A stretch of DNA of 64,000 nucleotides from Pleodorina starrii (lineage: Eukaryota; Chlorophyta; Chlorophyceae; Chlamydomonadales; Volvocaceae). The stretch covers positions 541,001-605,000 of the forward strand of contig BRXU01000029.1 of assembly GCA_030267565.1 (NCBI GenBank), given 5' to 3'. The position numbers and the translations under genes are program-made. Below are positions 35,673 to 48,800 of this stretch, one piece after another. A model generated the notes under the pieces. It was not told where the DNA came from and did no database searches. It saw only the letters and a program-made list of their open reading frames with translations. Within the stretch, counting starts at the first letter, position 1, and the number at the start of each line of letters is the position of its first letter.

Positions 35673-38600
35673 TCAATGGCTTGAGCCGCACAGGCACGGG
35701 TTGACGGTGACGGGCAGGCTGCCGTCATACGTTGCCTTGGCGACATCACCGCGCTTCAGCAGCCGCGGCCCGACCGGCGGACCGCCAGGCTTTGGCCGCA
35801 CGTCCTGCAAAGCAGATTCACCGCCCCACACGTCAGGTGGGACCTGGACGCCAAACACGCTACCCAAAGGGATCCCCAGGAGCGCAGTCCTTCCCCCACA
35901 ACCCAAGAGACCACATAGCGGGCCGCCGGAGGTTGACCCCCCCTCCCTGGAGACCCCTCCCCGGAGGCTCATCGCAGGCACTTCGCCAGCGGGCAACAGC
36001 CTGGGCAGCGGAAGCACAGCCTGGTCGGCCTTGTCAAGTACCGATACCGTATGTTCAGCGCCCGAAACCGCGAGGGGGGAGGACAGCAGGGGTCGCTGTG
36101 CCCTTGTCCCCCCACTGGTAGAACCCGCAACCATGGTTGTGTTCAGCTGTGTTGCGAAGAAAGACGACCCAGGTCTATCACGCTGGTACGATCCGATTGA
36201 GGTAGGGCCCGAGCCCAAACACAGAGGGATGTGAGGCGGCCGATAATAAGAGCCAATAGTGCCCTGACCGCGGGGTTGGTGGGTGGGCTGTACCGGCCAA
36301 AGAGGCAGCAGACTGCTTCCTTATCACACGCTAGGATGCGCGTATTGCAGCGGACGACCCCCAATTCTGATACGTTACCGTTCACGGGCCCCGGCCCATA
36401 CGTGGATAACCCCCCCACCCCCCCGAAGCCTAGAGGCCAGCGCAAAGGGCCTCACGACCCAACCCCACGGGCCTGCAGACCGCCTGCCTGCCCTCACCCC
36501 CGCGTACGTTTCTCGTGGTAGGAGGCGGAAGGGGTTGAGAGCCACCAAGCAACAACCACACCAACCCAACCCCACCTGGTCGAAGATCGCGACGGGGATG
36601 GCCAGCGTCGCCACCGCGTTGGGCACATCCACGATACCGCTGATGCGCCCCTCGCAGGGGCAGCAAGACAGCAGCAGGTACACCTGCGCGCGGGACATAG
36701 CAGCAGCAGCAAGACGGGTGAGGACAGGTGCGACCTCGGAGCGACGAAGAACGGGACCGGCACATCCCGTTGCTCATACGGGGGCCCTTTCGTCGCTCTG
36801 AGGTGCTGGGGAAGGGAACCAGACCAGCAAGGCGACACAGCAACAGCGGCAGCAAGATAGGATCGACTCGGGGGGGGGGGGGCAGCCCAAGAGCCCACAC
36901 GTTGCGGTTGGGCGCGATTCCATGCACGAGTCAATTGGCTCGTCATGAAACCTACCGTACCCATGGGCCACTTCGCCGACCCATGGGTCACGGGACACGC
37001 CAATGACGTCGGCCCCCGCATCGGCCCCACCGCACCTGCTGCTTGGTGTATCCGAACTTGGACAAGTAGTCGATGGCATTGAGCACCGCCCTCTTGTAAG
37101 CCACAGAGGCATCCAGGTAGTGCTGCCGGCCTGGGGGAGAGGATGTATGGGGGCGCACGGCGAGAGTTGATGGGGGGCGGTGTTGGTTGTGTTGGTTTGG
37201 TGTGGGTGGCGGCACTGGGGTGGATGCATGGGTGGATGGTTTGGTCGTCAGGGGCTTAGTTGTTGGTCCCCGGGTTGTTGGTACGGATTACACGGGTGAG
37301 CAGGTGCTTCTCAGGCAAACGCATGACAGCAGCTGCGGCACCGGATCATCTGGTCCTCTGAAAATAAAGTCATCTAGGCTATTAGTCTGCGGTACACTCG
37401 GTAACTGGATGTGTGGGCACACCAAAGGGGGTCGGGGGTATCGTAGCTGTGTACCGTATACGGGCGCGGCGCGTACATGTACCGGATGGATGCACACACA
37501 CGCAGTACGGCACTGTCGTACCGCTCTCGTCCACGCTGATGCCCTCGAACACCAGCCACTCGCTGTATCGGGGCTCCAGGGGCCCGATCTCAAAGATGGG
37601 GTGCACGTGCAGTTTGGTGGGGCCCATGGGAGTCAGGTACTGATCCATGCCACCGCGCAGGATCTCACATCTGTGGCAGGTATGGAGGGGGGGTTATCCA
37701 CGTATAGGCCGGAGCCCGTAAACGGTATCAAATCAGAGAAATCAGGGGGGGGTATCAGCGGGGGAGGGGGGCATCGGGGGTATCGGGGTATGGGGGGAAA
37801 TGAAGGAGATACCGCAGCGAAGGGGCGGAGACGGCGTATGGGGGAGGGTGGTGACCCTCGAGAGTGGGGGTGGAGGTGGAGGTGGGGGGTTAGAGTATAA
37901 CAGTCCAAAGAGGCAGTGACGAAGGGGGAGGGGGGTTAAAAGGTGGTCATCCAAGTACAGGCCGAGTCCCGTGCGTCGAGTTGCCTGGTTGGTGGTTGCC
38001 ACGTCTGTGTCTGATATATCGATAAGCAGCAGCAGCAGCCTGCTGCTTTCCGTCCCCCCTCACTTGATCTCCAGGAATCCGCTCATCTCGATGGCCCCAC
38101 AGAAAGACACCTCGCCGTCGCCCTGGCTGAAGTGCATGTCGCCTGGAGACAGGAGCCGAGGGCAGGGGGAGAGGGGAGGGGGAGGGGGAGGGGAGGGCAG
38201 GGGGGGCAGGGCGGCAAGTCAGTACAGCCGGGTCCAGGGGCCGGGGACCGGTGGCGGTGACGGCACTGAAACACCGTATGACGGCATCATCGTATTTGCC
38301 TGTGCGTGTGCCGACCTGAGGGTCCTTCGAGTCCCACCTACCGGGTGTCAAGCTTTTTGTTTAAGCTGATGAGCCGACATGACCACATAAAGGAGATTAC
38401 GGCAAGTAAACTCGGCGGAGCTCCGGAGCAGCCAGCAGGGTGGGATGCGGGTTTTGCAACGAGGGGCCCCTCACACACCAAACCAGACCACTGGGGTCAA
38501 TCTTGCGGCGAACGAGAGAGGGGCGCACCGGGGCCTCACGGCCCAACACAGCCCACGGGCCCCATGCTGTCATGCAGACCTCCCCCCCTGCAGACCTCCC

Positions 38601-41600
38601 CCTGCCAAGGCAGGAGCCGGGCTCACCCATGGACAGGTTGGCGCCCTCCACGAACACCGGAAAGTAGACCTGGGAGGGAGCGGCGAGGGAGGGAGGGAGG
38701 GAGGAGCGGCGAGGGAGGGAGGGAGGGAGGAGCGGCGAGGGAGGGAGGGAGGGAGGGAGGAGCGGAGGGGGAGGGAGGGAGGAGCAAAAACGGACCCCAT
38801 GGCCGCAGGTACGCAGCCGAGGAACGAATGAAACGTTAGAGAACGGAGCGTGAAGGGAGGAAGGGGTTGAAGAGTGTAATGCAAAGTGGGGGGGTGGGAG
38901 AAGTGCGAAGAAACGCGAACTCCCGAGGGTGACCCGGATGATGCCCTTCCCTTCCCTCCCCTTCGCTTCCCTGCGAAAAAAACGGTCCATTCCCACGCGA
39001 AGGACAAAACGGTCCATTCCCGCGCGACCCCCCTACCTTGCAACCCCGGCTGAGGTTCTTGATGTCGCAGTTGCCGCCGTTCTCCCGCCCCGGAATGGTG
39101 CGCGCCGCCTCCGCCGCCACACGAGCCCACTCGGCCGAGTCGGCGGGCAGCCCTCCCAGCATCGCGCCCTTGGGTTCCGGAAGCAGCGCTACAAAGCAGA
39201 TGAAGAGCACGGAAACACACGCGTTCGGTTTCAGTCAGTTTCACCAGCTTCGACAAAGTCGAGTTGGGGCTTGGGGGATGATGCATGCACCGCACAAGCC
39301 AAACCCAACGGTTGGGGCTGCCATGGAATGCCGTACGACTGGTACGGTGTCGTACCACCCGTACTACAACTACTTACACGTGTGTGTGGCGTAGGGTATG
39401 ACGCACGGTTACCTAGCGAGGACCCCCCCCCCGGATCCCCAACCCCGTCGCTTTCCTGCGGTTGTGTCCCTTGTGCACACCAAGTGCGCAAGCAGCATAC
39501 ATATGGTTTGTCTTACACAGAGGTGTGTCTTATCAGAGACCCACGGGTCACTCTCCAGAGTCTCCAGACGCGGGGAACCCCCACGCACCTAGCGGCCGCG
39601 TGTGCAGCACGCCGCCCAGAGTGGTGGACCCCTCGCCGCCCTCCACAAGAGTCCTCTCCCGGTCGTTCCAGATCTTCAACAGCTCGTGGCTGGGGGCCGT
39701 GCCTGCGCGCGGGGGGAGGGGGGAATATCAGGCCGCAGCATTAGTGCCCCTGGGGGTGTACACCTAAAACCTATTCCACTCGCATTGTGGTAAGTCTTTG
39801 TTCTTTTTATCGAGCGCGATTGCACGCACATCCACACATCCGCGACTCACGCACGCCCCTGCCACTCATGCCGTACACATCTCTCAACGAGTGCAGTACA
39901 GTTTTGTTTCTCTTTTTTTTCTCGTCGGGCTTGCAAGCGGATCTCACCGATGAGACCCGGATGGATGAGGCCGGCGAATCTGACTCCAGGGATGTGGCGC
40001 GAGGCGGCGTAGATGCCGTCAAAGTGCCAGATGGCTGGGGGAGGGGCGGCGAGGAGGAGGAGGAGGAGGAGGAGGAGGAGGGGCGAAGACGAGCGAGGAG
40101 GTGCGGCGGTGAGGGGGCCGGGCAGTAATGAAGTGAGTTAAGGGGTGGGACGTGGGAGGGAGGGCAGAGCAGCAGCAGCGGGGCACGTCAGGGCGGTCAT
40201 TAGGGGCGGTGGGGTTCGTATGCCGGGGCGTTCCAGGGAGGGCGACAACCCGCGCACCGCGGTTCCCGGTAGCCTGTGCTCCCCTGATGGCTCATGCCGT
40301 ATCTGCCTGCCGTACTCTTTCGTCCAACCCTGCCGTACCTACCCTTTGTGGCCTCGGGGAAGTGATCGGTCAGGAAGCCGCCGCCGTTGTCCCGGTCAAA
40401 GGTACCTGCAGACGCATGGAAATGGAAATGGAAGTGGAAATGGAAATGCGCAAGTTGAGGTTCGGACAGCGGCTACCCATCCAAGGCGCGTAGGCCTCAA
40501 GGCGCCAGGGCAGCCGTCCCGTCCCCCCGGCGGACTCGCTCTGATCCGTCGCGTATTGTACAAGCTATCGCCTCATCAGCCAACCGCTAACCGCCAACCG
40601 CCATCCGTCCATCTTCAAACCCACGGATCCACTGGGCAGCCTTTCCCACTCATACTGTACCGGTATGTGCCCACCCACATGGGCCCCACCCACCCGTGTA
40701 CCCCCACTCATCCCCGGGTAGAGGCCCCAGATTGCAAAGCTCCACAGCCAACAGATCACCCGGGCGGGCGGGCACTCCCTGCTCGTCCACGATCCGGATC
40801 GGGCCCGACAGGTAATGGCAGCGGCTCAGATCCACGTTCCTGCGTTCGGCGGCCGTACAGTACGACGGAAGATGGGTTTGGGTGTGATGGGACTGGTGGA
40901 CGTTGTGGGTTGTGGGGGTGGCTTGAGTTGGGTTGGGTTGAGTTTGGATGTCTTGCCCTCTTTCACACCGCCGCGGTGCCGCCTCTTCTCCAGTTGGGGT
41001 TCCTGTGCCTTCGCTTGTTTGCTTGCTTGCCTCCTCTGTCCTCTCCTCTCCTCTTCACGAGATCACGACGCCATTGCAGTTGCTCATTCCTCATTACTCG
41101 TTACTCTCTCCTTGCTTCCTTCCTTATCACCCTTTCTCTATGACATCCCTTGTGTGTGCAGTCGAGCCAATTCAGTGTCGGGTTGTGCCGCCTGGTGCCG
41201 TCCGTGCCGCTGTCGTACTGTCGTGCGTACGGCACCCTAACGAACTAACTGGTTCTGGAGCTCACGGTAACAACCACAACAACCACCAATCACCACAACA
41301 ACAACAACAGCGATACCCACTTGATATCCTCCGCGCTGTCATCATCTTTGATTTGGCCGCCAGTCCAGTCAATGGTCTCCACACGAAGCAAATCGCCCAC
41401 CTTAGCCTCCGCCACCTGAGTACGTCCAATCGAAATCATAAAGCAATAAGCAAAGCAGTTAACGGTTGTTGCAGTACAGCGCATGTCGTGCAGCTCAGAG
41501 CTTTTGGCTTGTTTGGCCGCGTGAAGGGCTGTGATAGATTGGCTGTTGCGTTGGTTTCAAAGTGCACCACAGTAACAACAGACTAAGGACAGACGGACGC

Positions 41601-42033
41601 AGAGTGACGGAATGATAATCAACATTCAACAATCGCTCCGTCCATCACGTAGCACGGTACAGGTGTCAATTTGGTAGGCGCCCGGGGACCGGAATGCGCA
41701 ACACCCCACCCACCCACGCAGGCACCAACGTCACGTTCCCAGCTGCCTGGGCTGCGAACTTGGAACTGTTCTATTCTTTTCTTGTTCTTTTGCAGACGAG
41801 AAGATTTCGATTGCCTACGCCTTTACTTACCGTTCACGGGCTCCGGGCCTCCGGCCCTTCCGTTTTTATACGGTAACACCCCATCCCCCCACCCACCCCA
41901 CACACAGACACACAGACACAGACATAGACACAGACACACGCAATCGTCTGCCGGACCTTACCGGCGGGATGTCCGGGTGCCAGCGGTTGTGCGGCTTCTT
42001 CTCCTGCTCCCAGGGCGCCTTCTTGACGTCCAT
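35673..42033 (-). CDS. formamidase (acetamidase/formamidase family), complete, 13 exons, 444 residues
   Basis: Hydrolyses formamide to formate and ammonia, a nitrogen-scavenging step; presumably cytosolic, as no targeting sequence is seen. Exons: 42033-41962, 41415-41321, 40839-40694, 40405-40343, 40034-39948, 39702-39589, 39188-39037, 38669-38627, 38142-38064, 37670-37522, 37130-37036, 36683-36576 and 35804-35673. All have GT/AG ends and consistent phase. FmdA/AmdA-family motifs run along the whole length: PHNRWHPDIPP, VETIDWTGGQIKDDDSAEDI, CHYLSGPI, NGGGFLTDHFPEATKAIWHF, SRHIPGVRFAGLIHPGLIG, GGNCDIKNL, FVEGANLSMGDMHFSQGDGE, SFCGAIEM, SEWLVFEGISVDE, SCCPCEGRISGIVDVPNA. The length is close to the family norm. 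The C-terminus VRPKPGGPPVGPRLLKRGD is usual for the family; the last 20 residues are more variable. Introns carry R1/R2 repeat copies. Confidence 0.93.
36366..36414 (-). repeat. intron repeat family R1 copy
   Basis: ACCGTTCACGGGCCCC then CCATACGTGGATAACCCC, the reverse complement of the R1 core, in the last formamidase intron. Confidence 0.7.
37686..37736 (+). repeat. intron repeat family R1 copy
   Basis: TTATCCACGTATAGGCCGG, then AGCCCGTAAACGGTATCAAA. It lies in a formamidase intron immediately upstream (in transcript sense) of exon 10, with an R2 copy 70 bases away. Confidence 0.8.
37804..37836 (+). repeat. intron repeat family R2 copy
   Basis: GGAGATACCGCAGCGAAG followed by GCGGAGACGG. 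It sits about 70 bases from an R1 copy in the same formamidase intron. Confidence 0.7.
38672..38790. repeat. GGGA-rich intronic tandem repeat
   Basis: GGAGCGGCGAGGGAGGGAGG-type units, four copies, in the formamidase intron next to exon 8. Confidence 0.85.
40420..40450. repeat. GGAAAT hexanucleotide repeat
   Basis: About five ATGGAA/GGAAAT units in a formamidase intron. Confidence 0.85.
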
Positions 42034-42039
42034 CTGAAG

Positions 42040-45000
42040 ATCAAGATCAAGATCAAGAGCATGTTTATTGGTTGGTTACGGTAGGTATGACCCGTAGGTA
42101 AATTTGGGGTCCGCTTCGAGGAGGGTACCGCGCGCCCCACGTGCCGCGCCCCACGTGCCGCGAGCCCCGCGTGGCAGTGTTCAGCGTACCTTGATTAGTG
42201 GGATGGGAGTGCGTGGCGGCATGGTGGAGACTGGAAGGCCTGCAGGTGGCAGGGGGGGATGGGATCACGGGACCGGGCGTTTGGTGGAGGGGATCGATGT
42301 TGCGCGAGGTTCTTTGGGAGTGAAGTGAAGACACAGCTTCATTCTCCGACGGGACGAGCGTCGGTCGTGAGATATGTTGTGGCTATTGCAAAGTAGTCGG
42401 GCGTTCGTCGTCGGAGCGACGATAAATTTAAGTTGCGGACGCGCATGACTACCAGGAGTCACGTGAATCACGCGAACCATGCCCTTCGACAGGCCTACGT
42501 CATGAGGGTTTCATGTTCGACATCAGCTTCTCGCTGTGTGGTAGCTTGGTCGGCAGAGCTACGAGGGGTTGGGTCCGCGACAATCCTAACATCACTGCAT
42601 CATATCGCCATCCGAACATCACTGCATCATATGCTATGCTGGGTAATCACGCATTTGCTCATTAACCATGGTGTGATTATGTTGTGTCCCTGATTACAAT
42701 GCTTCCCGGCACTCCCGCAAAAGCCCTAGCGCAGTCCGACCTGGCAACGTCGAATCGGCGTCAGAACTCAGGAAACCTTCAAATCGTGGTCCGATATATT
42801 CGGCTCAGTAAACAAATACAGCTACGAAAAAGTTGTGAGTCAACTGATACACATCAAATGCAAGTCCTGCGTTCCTGCAAAAAGCCGTCGTACGACGGTT
42901 GTCCGTTGGCTAAGCGCCTAGCGGCTAGCGCCCCAGCCAGCCCGCCGGTCCGCACACTGGCAACCCTAAACGCTTATCAGGATCTCTACAATAAACATCA
43001 ATGAGATTCTTATTAATATACAAAGCTTGACCTGGCGGAGGGTCGCATCTCACCTTATAAAAAATGCTTGAATCGTCAGTCCGTCGTCGGTGCGGTTGGC
43101 GCAGGACTGCTGCCCCAGATTCACCATTGGTAATCTCCGCTGTAAAGTTATATCTTTACGTAACTGTCTATCGCGTGTATGGTTTGCGCATGCTGTGAAG
43201 CAGGCAACTCGCCTCGTCTCGGCTTCTTATGTCGCTGCAAAGCGCAGTTGCGCAACGCAGTAGAGGATGCCTGTACACCAGCACCAAGGTCTAGGACAAT
43301 GTTATTTTTTGATAACCTAGAAGATCGATTGAGGTTTGCGCGTGTTTACAAATGTGACGACGACAATATACGAACCCGATAAAAGTTGGCCGGAACTGAC
43401 TTCTCACATTATGCTTCATCGAGATGAGCTTTGGGTCTCATAATGGTCTCCGGTTTGTGGCTGGACGGGGACACGGGGTATACCATCGCTTCGTTCGCGT
43501 CAACAGGCACCTCGACGCGTCGCCGATCGGATCCTCCACAAACTCCTCCAGTACCCTTCACGCCCACGCACTTCCATTCACGATGCTCAGGGGCACCCTC
43601 AACCCTAAGCCTCCGACATGCATATCCTGAGGCGTCACCTCGTCTCAACGACACGCCACGAGCCCTACGAGCACGACATCGCTTCTGCTGCCCGCATACT
43701 CTTATCCAGTGTCACACGCAGTCAATCGCAGTCCACGCACGCCCGCCGCCCAGGGCTCAACGGAAGCGAAGCGGTCCCACACACGGGCCCCACAGCCCAA
43801 CGCAGCATGGCAACTAATCTGGCCCAGCTGAGAGCTGACCCCCAAAGCCACTTAGCCCATGCAGCAAGAATCGATGCAGTATCCGGTGCGGTACACACCG
43901 ATGCTCCTCCTTCCGGGTCCGTTGTAATGCCAGTCACCCGGTAGGCAGCCTTCGCCACTGCAGGAACACGCACGTTTGCTGCTTCATCCGATCGAGAGCC
44001 CACATCGTTGTGTTCCAAAGCGCGTCCCCGCGCTTGCACTCGAGTGCTGCTACCTTTGGTACAGTAGCGCCGCGGCGCGGCGCAGCAGCGGCAGCCAACG
44101 AGGGCCAACGCGGGCTGCATCCCACCCACTGTTACAACTTACGAGGCTGGAGAGGCGATCCGGCGATCCGGCAGCAACACCACACGCGCCGCCGTGGATG
44201 CGTGTGTCCTTTCCTCCTCTTTGGGGACAAGAGATTTGAGGGGCCACATGAGCAGCCCGCCGGCTCTTACCTTCCCTTGGGGGTTTGGAGACCATCTGTA
44301 TCAACCCAACCCGCAATTACAAAGCCAGCATTATTGGAGCCATCATAATCCAGGACGCAACTAGCCAACGACAAAGAAGCGTTCGTTTCCCGCATTTTTT
44401 GAAACTACCAAACGCAACGGCAACGAGCACAACGCCAACTACCACTCAACCTGAGGCATTATGACAGCTCCCTGGGCGCTTGGGGCGGCAACCTAGACGC
44501 TAAAACCCATTCAACAAAGCGGCGCGACAGTCAAACGTCACGCGTTTGCTTTTGATTTGCCTTTGCCGCAACTCGGAAGCTCTTAATTCGATGGAAGCCA
44601 CCGATACATTATGTATCCCTTTGCCAGCCCGCATTCAGTATCCGCGAGGAGAGGAGAGCGGATCGACTCGAATGCAGCAGGCCACCAATTCTTCCCTGCC
44701 CAGGCCCGGGTGGACTGGTGGTGTATATTCTCTCTCTATTTGGTACAAAAAAAGGGCGGGGCGGGACGCGGAAACGGTAAGACACCACTCCCGCGAAGCG
44801 CACTCCAAAACTGCGCACAGCAAAAACACACACATACACACACACGCGCATCCTTGGCACGTGCCGGGGCGCGGGCAGTGCGAAGGACGCTCACACACAG
44901 CACACACACACACACACACAACAACCAACACACACGCATGCAGCACACGCATGCCCTTGAAACGCATCCCTTTTTCCACGACGGGGGCAACGATACGGCA

Positions 45001-45856
45001 CATCTTAATACGGCACATATCAGTACGGCAATGCCGCACCGTCCAGCGGCGATGCGCACACCCTCGTGCCCCCGCCACCGCCACCGCCGCCACCGCAACC
45101 CATCTCAAATCCCCATATTCTCTTATCATATCCACGCACAGGCAGGCCGACCGGCATAAAATTACGTACGGCGAGATACATACAAACGATTTTCGCGCAA
45201 CTCTCTTTCGCTCCCGGACGACAACTCTTCACCAAAATTACCTCTGGGAGATCTTTTAGATCAGGCGACACGTTCCGCACTTTCCGCACTTTCCGCTCGG
45301 GCGAGACCCCGTCGGAAATTATGTGAACCGCCGATCCGGTGCGCACCGCCCGCTCTGCCGGCGCCCCCATGGTACCGGTACGACACATAAAACACACAAA
45401 GCAGCAGCTCACCGGCTCACCCCGCGCATCACGTGTCGCGTGTACCGGATAATAAACACACACACACACACACATACCCATACGCGCCCACGGAGGAGGG
45501 GGAGGTTAGGTGTAGGTGTAGGTGTAGGGCCTTAGGCGCAGCCAAAAGCCGCCCTGAGGCCTCACCCGCACCGAGCAAGCACAGCAGCGCACGGCGACAG
45601 CAGCACCACCTTTTGCGCGCAGAGTTGCTTGCGGACCCCCACTGGGCCGATCAGATCTTCCAATCAGATCTTGCAATCAAATCTTGCAATCAGATCTAAT
45701 TTCATCGACACACCTAATTTCATCGACACACCTTCCTCCTCCTCCTTGTTGCATATTCTGTAATTCCTCCTCCTCCCCCAATAATGGTCACCATCGCCTC
45801 CGCCACAGCGGCTTCCGCTGGCCGCGCCCCCCCCCCCAGCCGCTTGGCCGCACCCC
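42040..45856. other. intergenic between FLVB 3' end and formamidase start; no gene recognised
   Basis: Contains the formamidase promoter and 5'UTR side (just above 42033) and the FLVB 3'UTR (below 45857). Minus-strand frames at 43409-43654 and 43722-44129 are open but have no motif, and no splice-consistent partner was found. CA microsatellites occur at 44824-44850, 44900-44935 and 45457-45480. Confidence 0.4.
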
Positions 45857-48800
45857 CTAGTAGTAGGTCGCGACCTTGCGGCGGTGTACGGCAGTACGAG
45901 CGGCCGGGTTCGTGACGTTGCCGCCAGTGACCTGTATGTCGGGTCCACACGAGGGGGGTCGTACGGCTTAGTCATACGCTCTCAAGGTGTGAGGTCCAGG
46001 GAGGGGAAGGCGGAAGAAGCGGAAGAACCAGTAGTCACGTCACGAAATCACACATCGGGGGGAAGGGGCTCCTTCTTCATCTACAAAACCTTAATCAACC
46101 CGCGCTGTGGCGACGAAACACGCAGTAAAACTTTTCCACTCCGACTGAATCCATTACCACACGCAGCACAAGTCGCCCTTCACCTATTCCCCACCCAAGC
46201 CGCGCACCCACCCACCCATCTGCGCACCCACACCCATATCCACGCACGCACCCAATCCCCCGCCCCATAAATCCGCGCACCCACCAACACCCACCCCACC
46301 CCCTCCCCTCTTCACCCCCTCCCCCCCTCCCTTACCTCGCAGTACGTGACCCAGTGGTCGGGTGTCTCCAGTCGTGACACCACACGGCACTCCATGTAGG
46401 CGATGCCGTCAGCCAGCACCGGGCAACCCGTGTCGGGCGCGGGGAACCAGTTGACGCCCTCGAAGCGGTCAGCGCCGGGCGCGAAGCGCTGCGCGGAGTG
46501 GCGGGGCGTGCAAAAGTAATACAGCAGTACGGCAGTGTAGTGTCGTACACAGGGCCGCGCACCGTCAAGGTCCCCGCATCAGGGCGGGTTGATTACGCGC
46601 CAGCAGGCGCTCGCTAGCCAAAGCGGGGGCGTGTGAAGAGTGAAATTGTAAGAATGAAACAAGAAACCCTGCGGGGGGGGATGTTATTCACGTATAGGCG
46701 GGGGAGGGGGGCGGAGCACACACCCGCACGCCTCCGCCCCCACCCCCCACCCGCCCACCCACCCGCCCACCCACTCGCCCACCCCATCCGTTGGAGCGCG
46801 TTGAATGATCGTTAGATATGCAGCGCGAGGAGTCAGAGGAGTCAGCGGAGGAGGAGGAGTCCCCCGCAGTTGCCAGTACCCCCGCCCCCGCAGTACACAC
46901 CCACATACACACACACACCCGCACACCCCCGCACCGCCCCACCCACCCAGCCGCCCCGCGCCCCCCCCCAACCTCACCTGCAGGAAGTGCTTGAGCAGCG
47001 GTGAGAAGGTGTCCTCCCCGAGGCAGTTGAGCACAAAGCTGTCACCCACCTGCAAGTTGGGGGTGGGGTGGGGTGGATTGGATTTAAGGTTTAGGGTTGA
47101 CGCGCGGTGGCTGCGCTTCTTGGGCCTTACTTGAGCCCTTGGCAAAGTTGTAATGAGGCACGTTCGGTGGGTAAGGCTCTGGGCCCCGTGTCCGCTCGCC
47201 AACTCCGTCTGCCCGCATCCAATCCTTCGCTGCGGCATCTTCCTTCCAACCCCACCCCACCCCCCCTTGACCTGACCCCAACCCACCGCGGCATCTTCCT
47301 TCCCACCCCACCCCACCCCGACCTGACCCCCCACCACCACCACATGAACCCCCCCACCCCCCACCTGCATGAGACTCTCAATGGCGCGGTCCTTGGCCAC
47401 CGAGATGGTGAGGCCCAGCGGCTCGAAGGAGGCCTGGAAGAAAGAAAGGAAAGAAAGAAAGGAAAGAACGGAGGGGACGGAGGAGACGGGGGTGCGGGGG
47501 ACGCGAAGGGGAGGGAAGAGGCGATTAGGAAAGAGCGGCGGGAAGGGAATACCGGTAATAGGGACCTCCGCTCCGTTGCGTCCCGAGCCTGAGAGCCCGG
47601 GCGCACCTCGCCAAACCCTTCACCCCTCTCTTCCCCTTCCAAGGAACACACACACACACACACACCCGCCCCACCTGCGACACCCAGGACGCCACCCCAC
47701 CCCTCCACCCCCCCCCACCTGCGACACCCAGGACGCTACCATGGCGCTCCGCGCGTTGTTGTGCTGCGCCGTCACCACATACAGCCCCGAGGACAGCCGA
47801 GCCAGCGATTTGGCCACATCGTTGCTCATGGCGGCCTTCTTGCGGGCGAGGGTCTCCTTGGCAGTGAGCGCCTGGGCGAGGTCGGTACCTGTGAGGGGGG
47901 GGAGGGGGGGAGGGGGGAGGGTGAATACAGCGGGGGTCAGGGTCAGGGAGTGATGTGCTCCTTTCTGTAACAATGATCAAGGGGAGGGGGAGGGGCAGGG
48001 GGTGCACAAGGTGGGGCGGAAAGAGGATGGGGATGGGGATGGGGCGGCGGAGGGGAGGGAGGGAAAGAAGGTTTTTTTACAGAGTGTCATGCGTACAGTA
48101 CGGCTTCATGGGTACAGTACGGCTTCCTTCGCTGCGTTTCGCACATCGGTTCCTGCCCCTCTCCCCCCCCACCCCCAAAAACAATTAGGGGTTTTCAGTC
48201 CGCACAGCTCCACAGCCCCGCAGACCCGCCCTGATCCAACCCACACCCCGACCCATACCCCGACCCCCCCAACCCCTAAAACAACCCTAAACCAAACCCC
48301 ACAGACCTTCCCTTCCCCTCCCCCCCTCCCTCCCTCCCTCACCCTCCCTTCCTCACCCTCCTCCTCAAACAGCTGGTAGATCGACTGCCCCGGCATCTCC
48401 TTAACACGCAGCGCGGGAGCCAGCAGCTCCGCACCCACATCCACCAGACTGGCAGCCAGGACGTCTACGGGCTCGTCCCGCCCGCCGTACGACTCGGCAA
48501 TCACGACCTGCAGCGGGAAGCAGCCAGCCAGCAAGCCAGGTAAACCAACCGGGAAGGTCAGTAGAGTCGGTGAAGTCACGAGTCGGTAATGTCAGATAGA
48601 GAGTCGTTCCCCGTTGGATCAAATATCGCTGTCCCACGCGGCAAAGTCATGCGCACTGGTCACACAAACACATTTACACACATACACAAACACACACACA
48701 CATACATTTACACACATATACGGTATTCGCACATACACTCACACACTCACGCGCGCAAACACCCCATCCCCTGGGCGTCCACTTTTTGGCCCCCGTCGAC

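Noticed and set aside
43722..44129. 135-codon minus-strand frame
   Set aside because: Open but motif-free, no flanking splice-consistent exons, and several overlapping frames are equally open.
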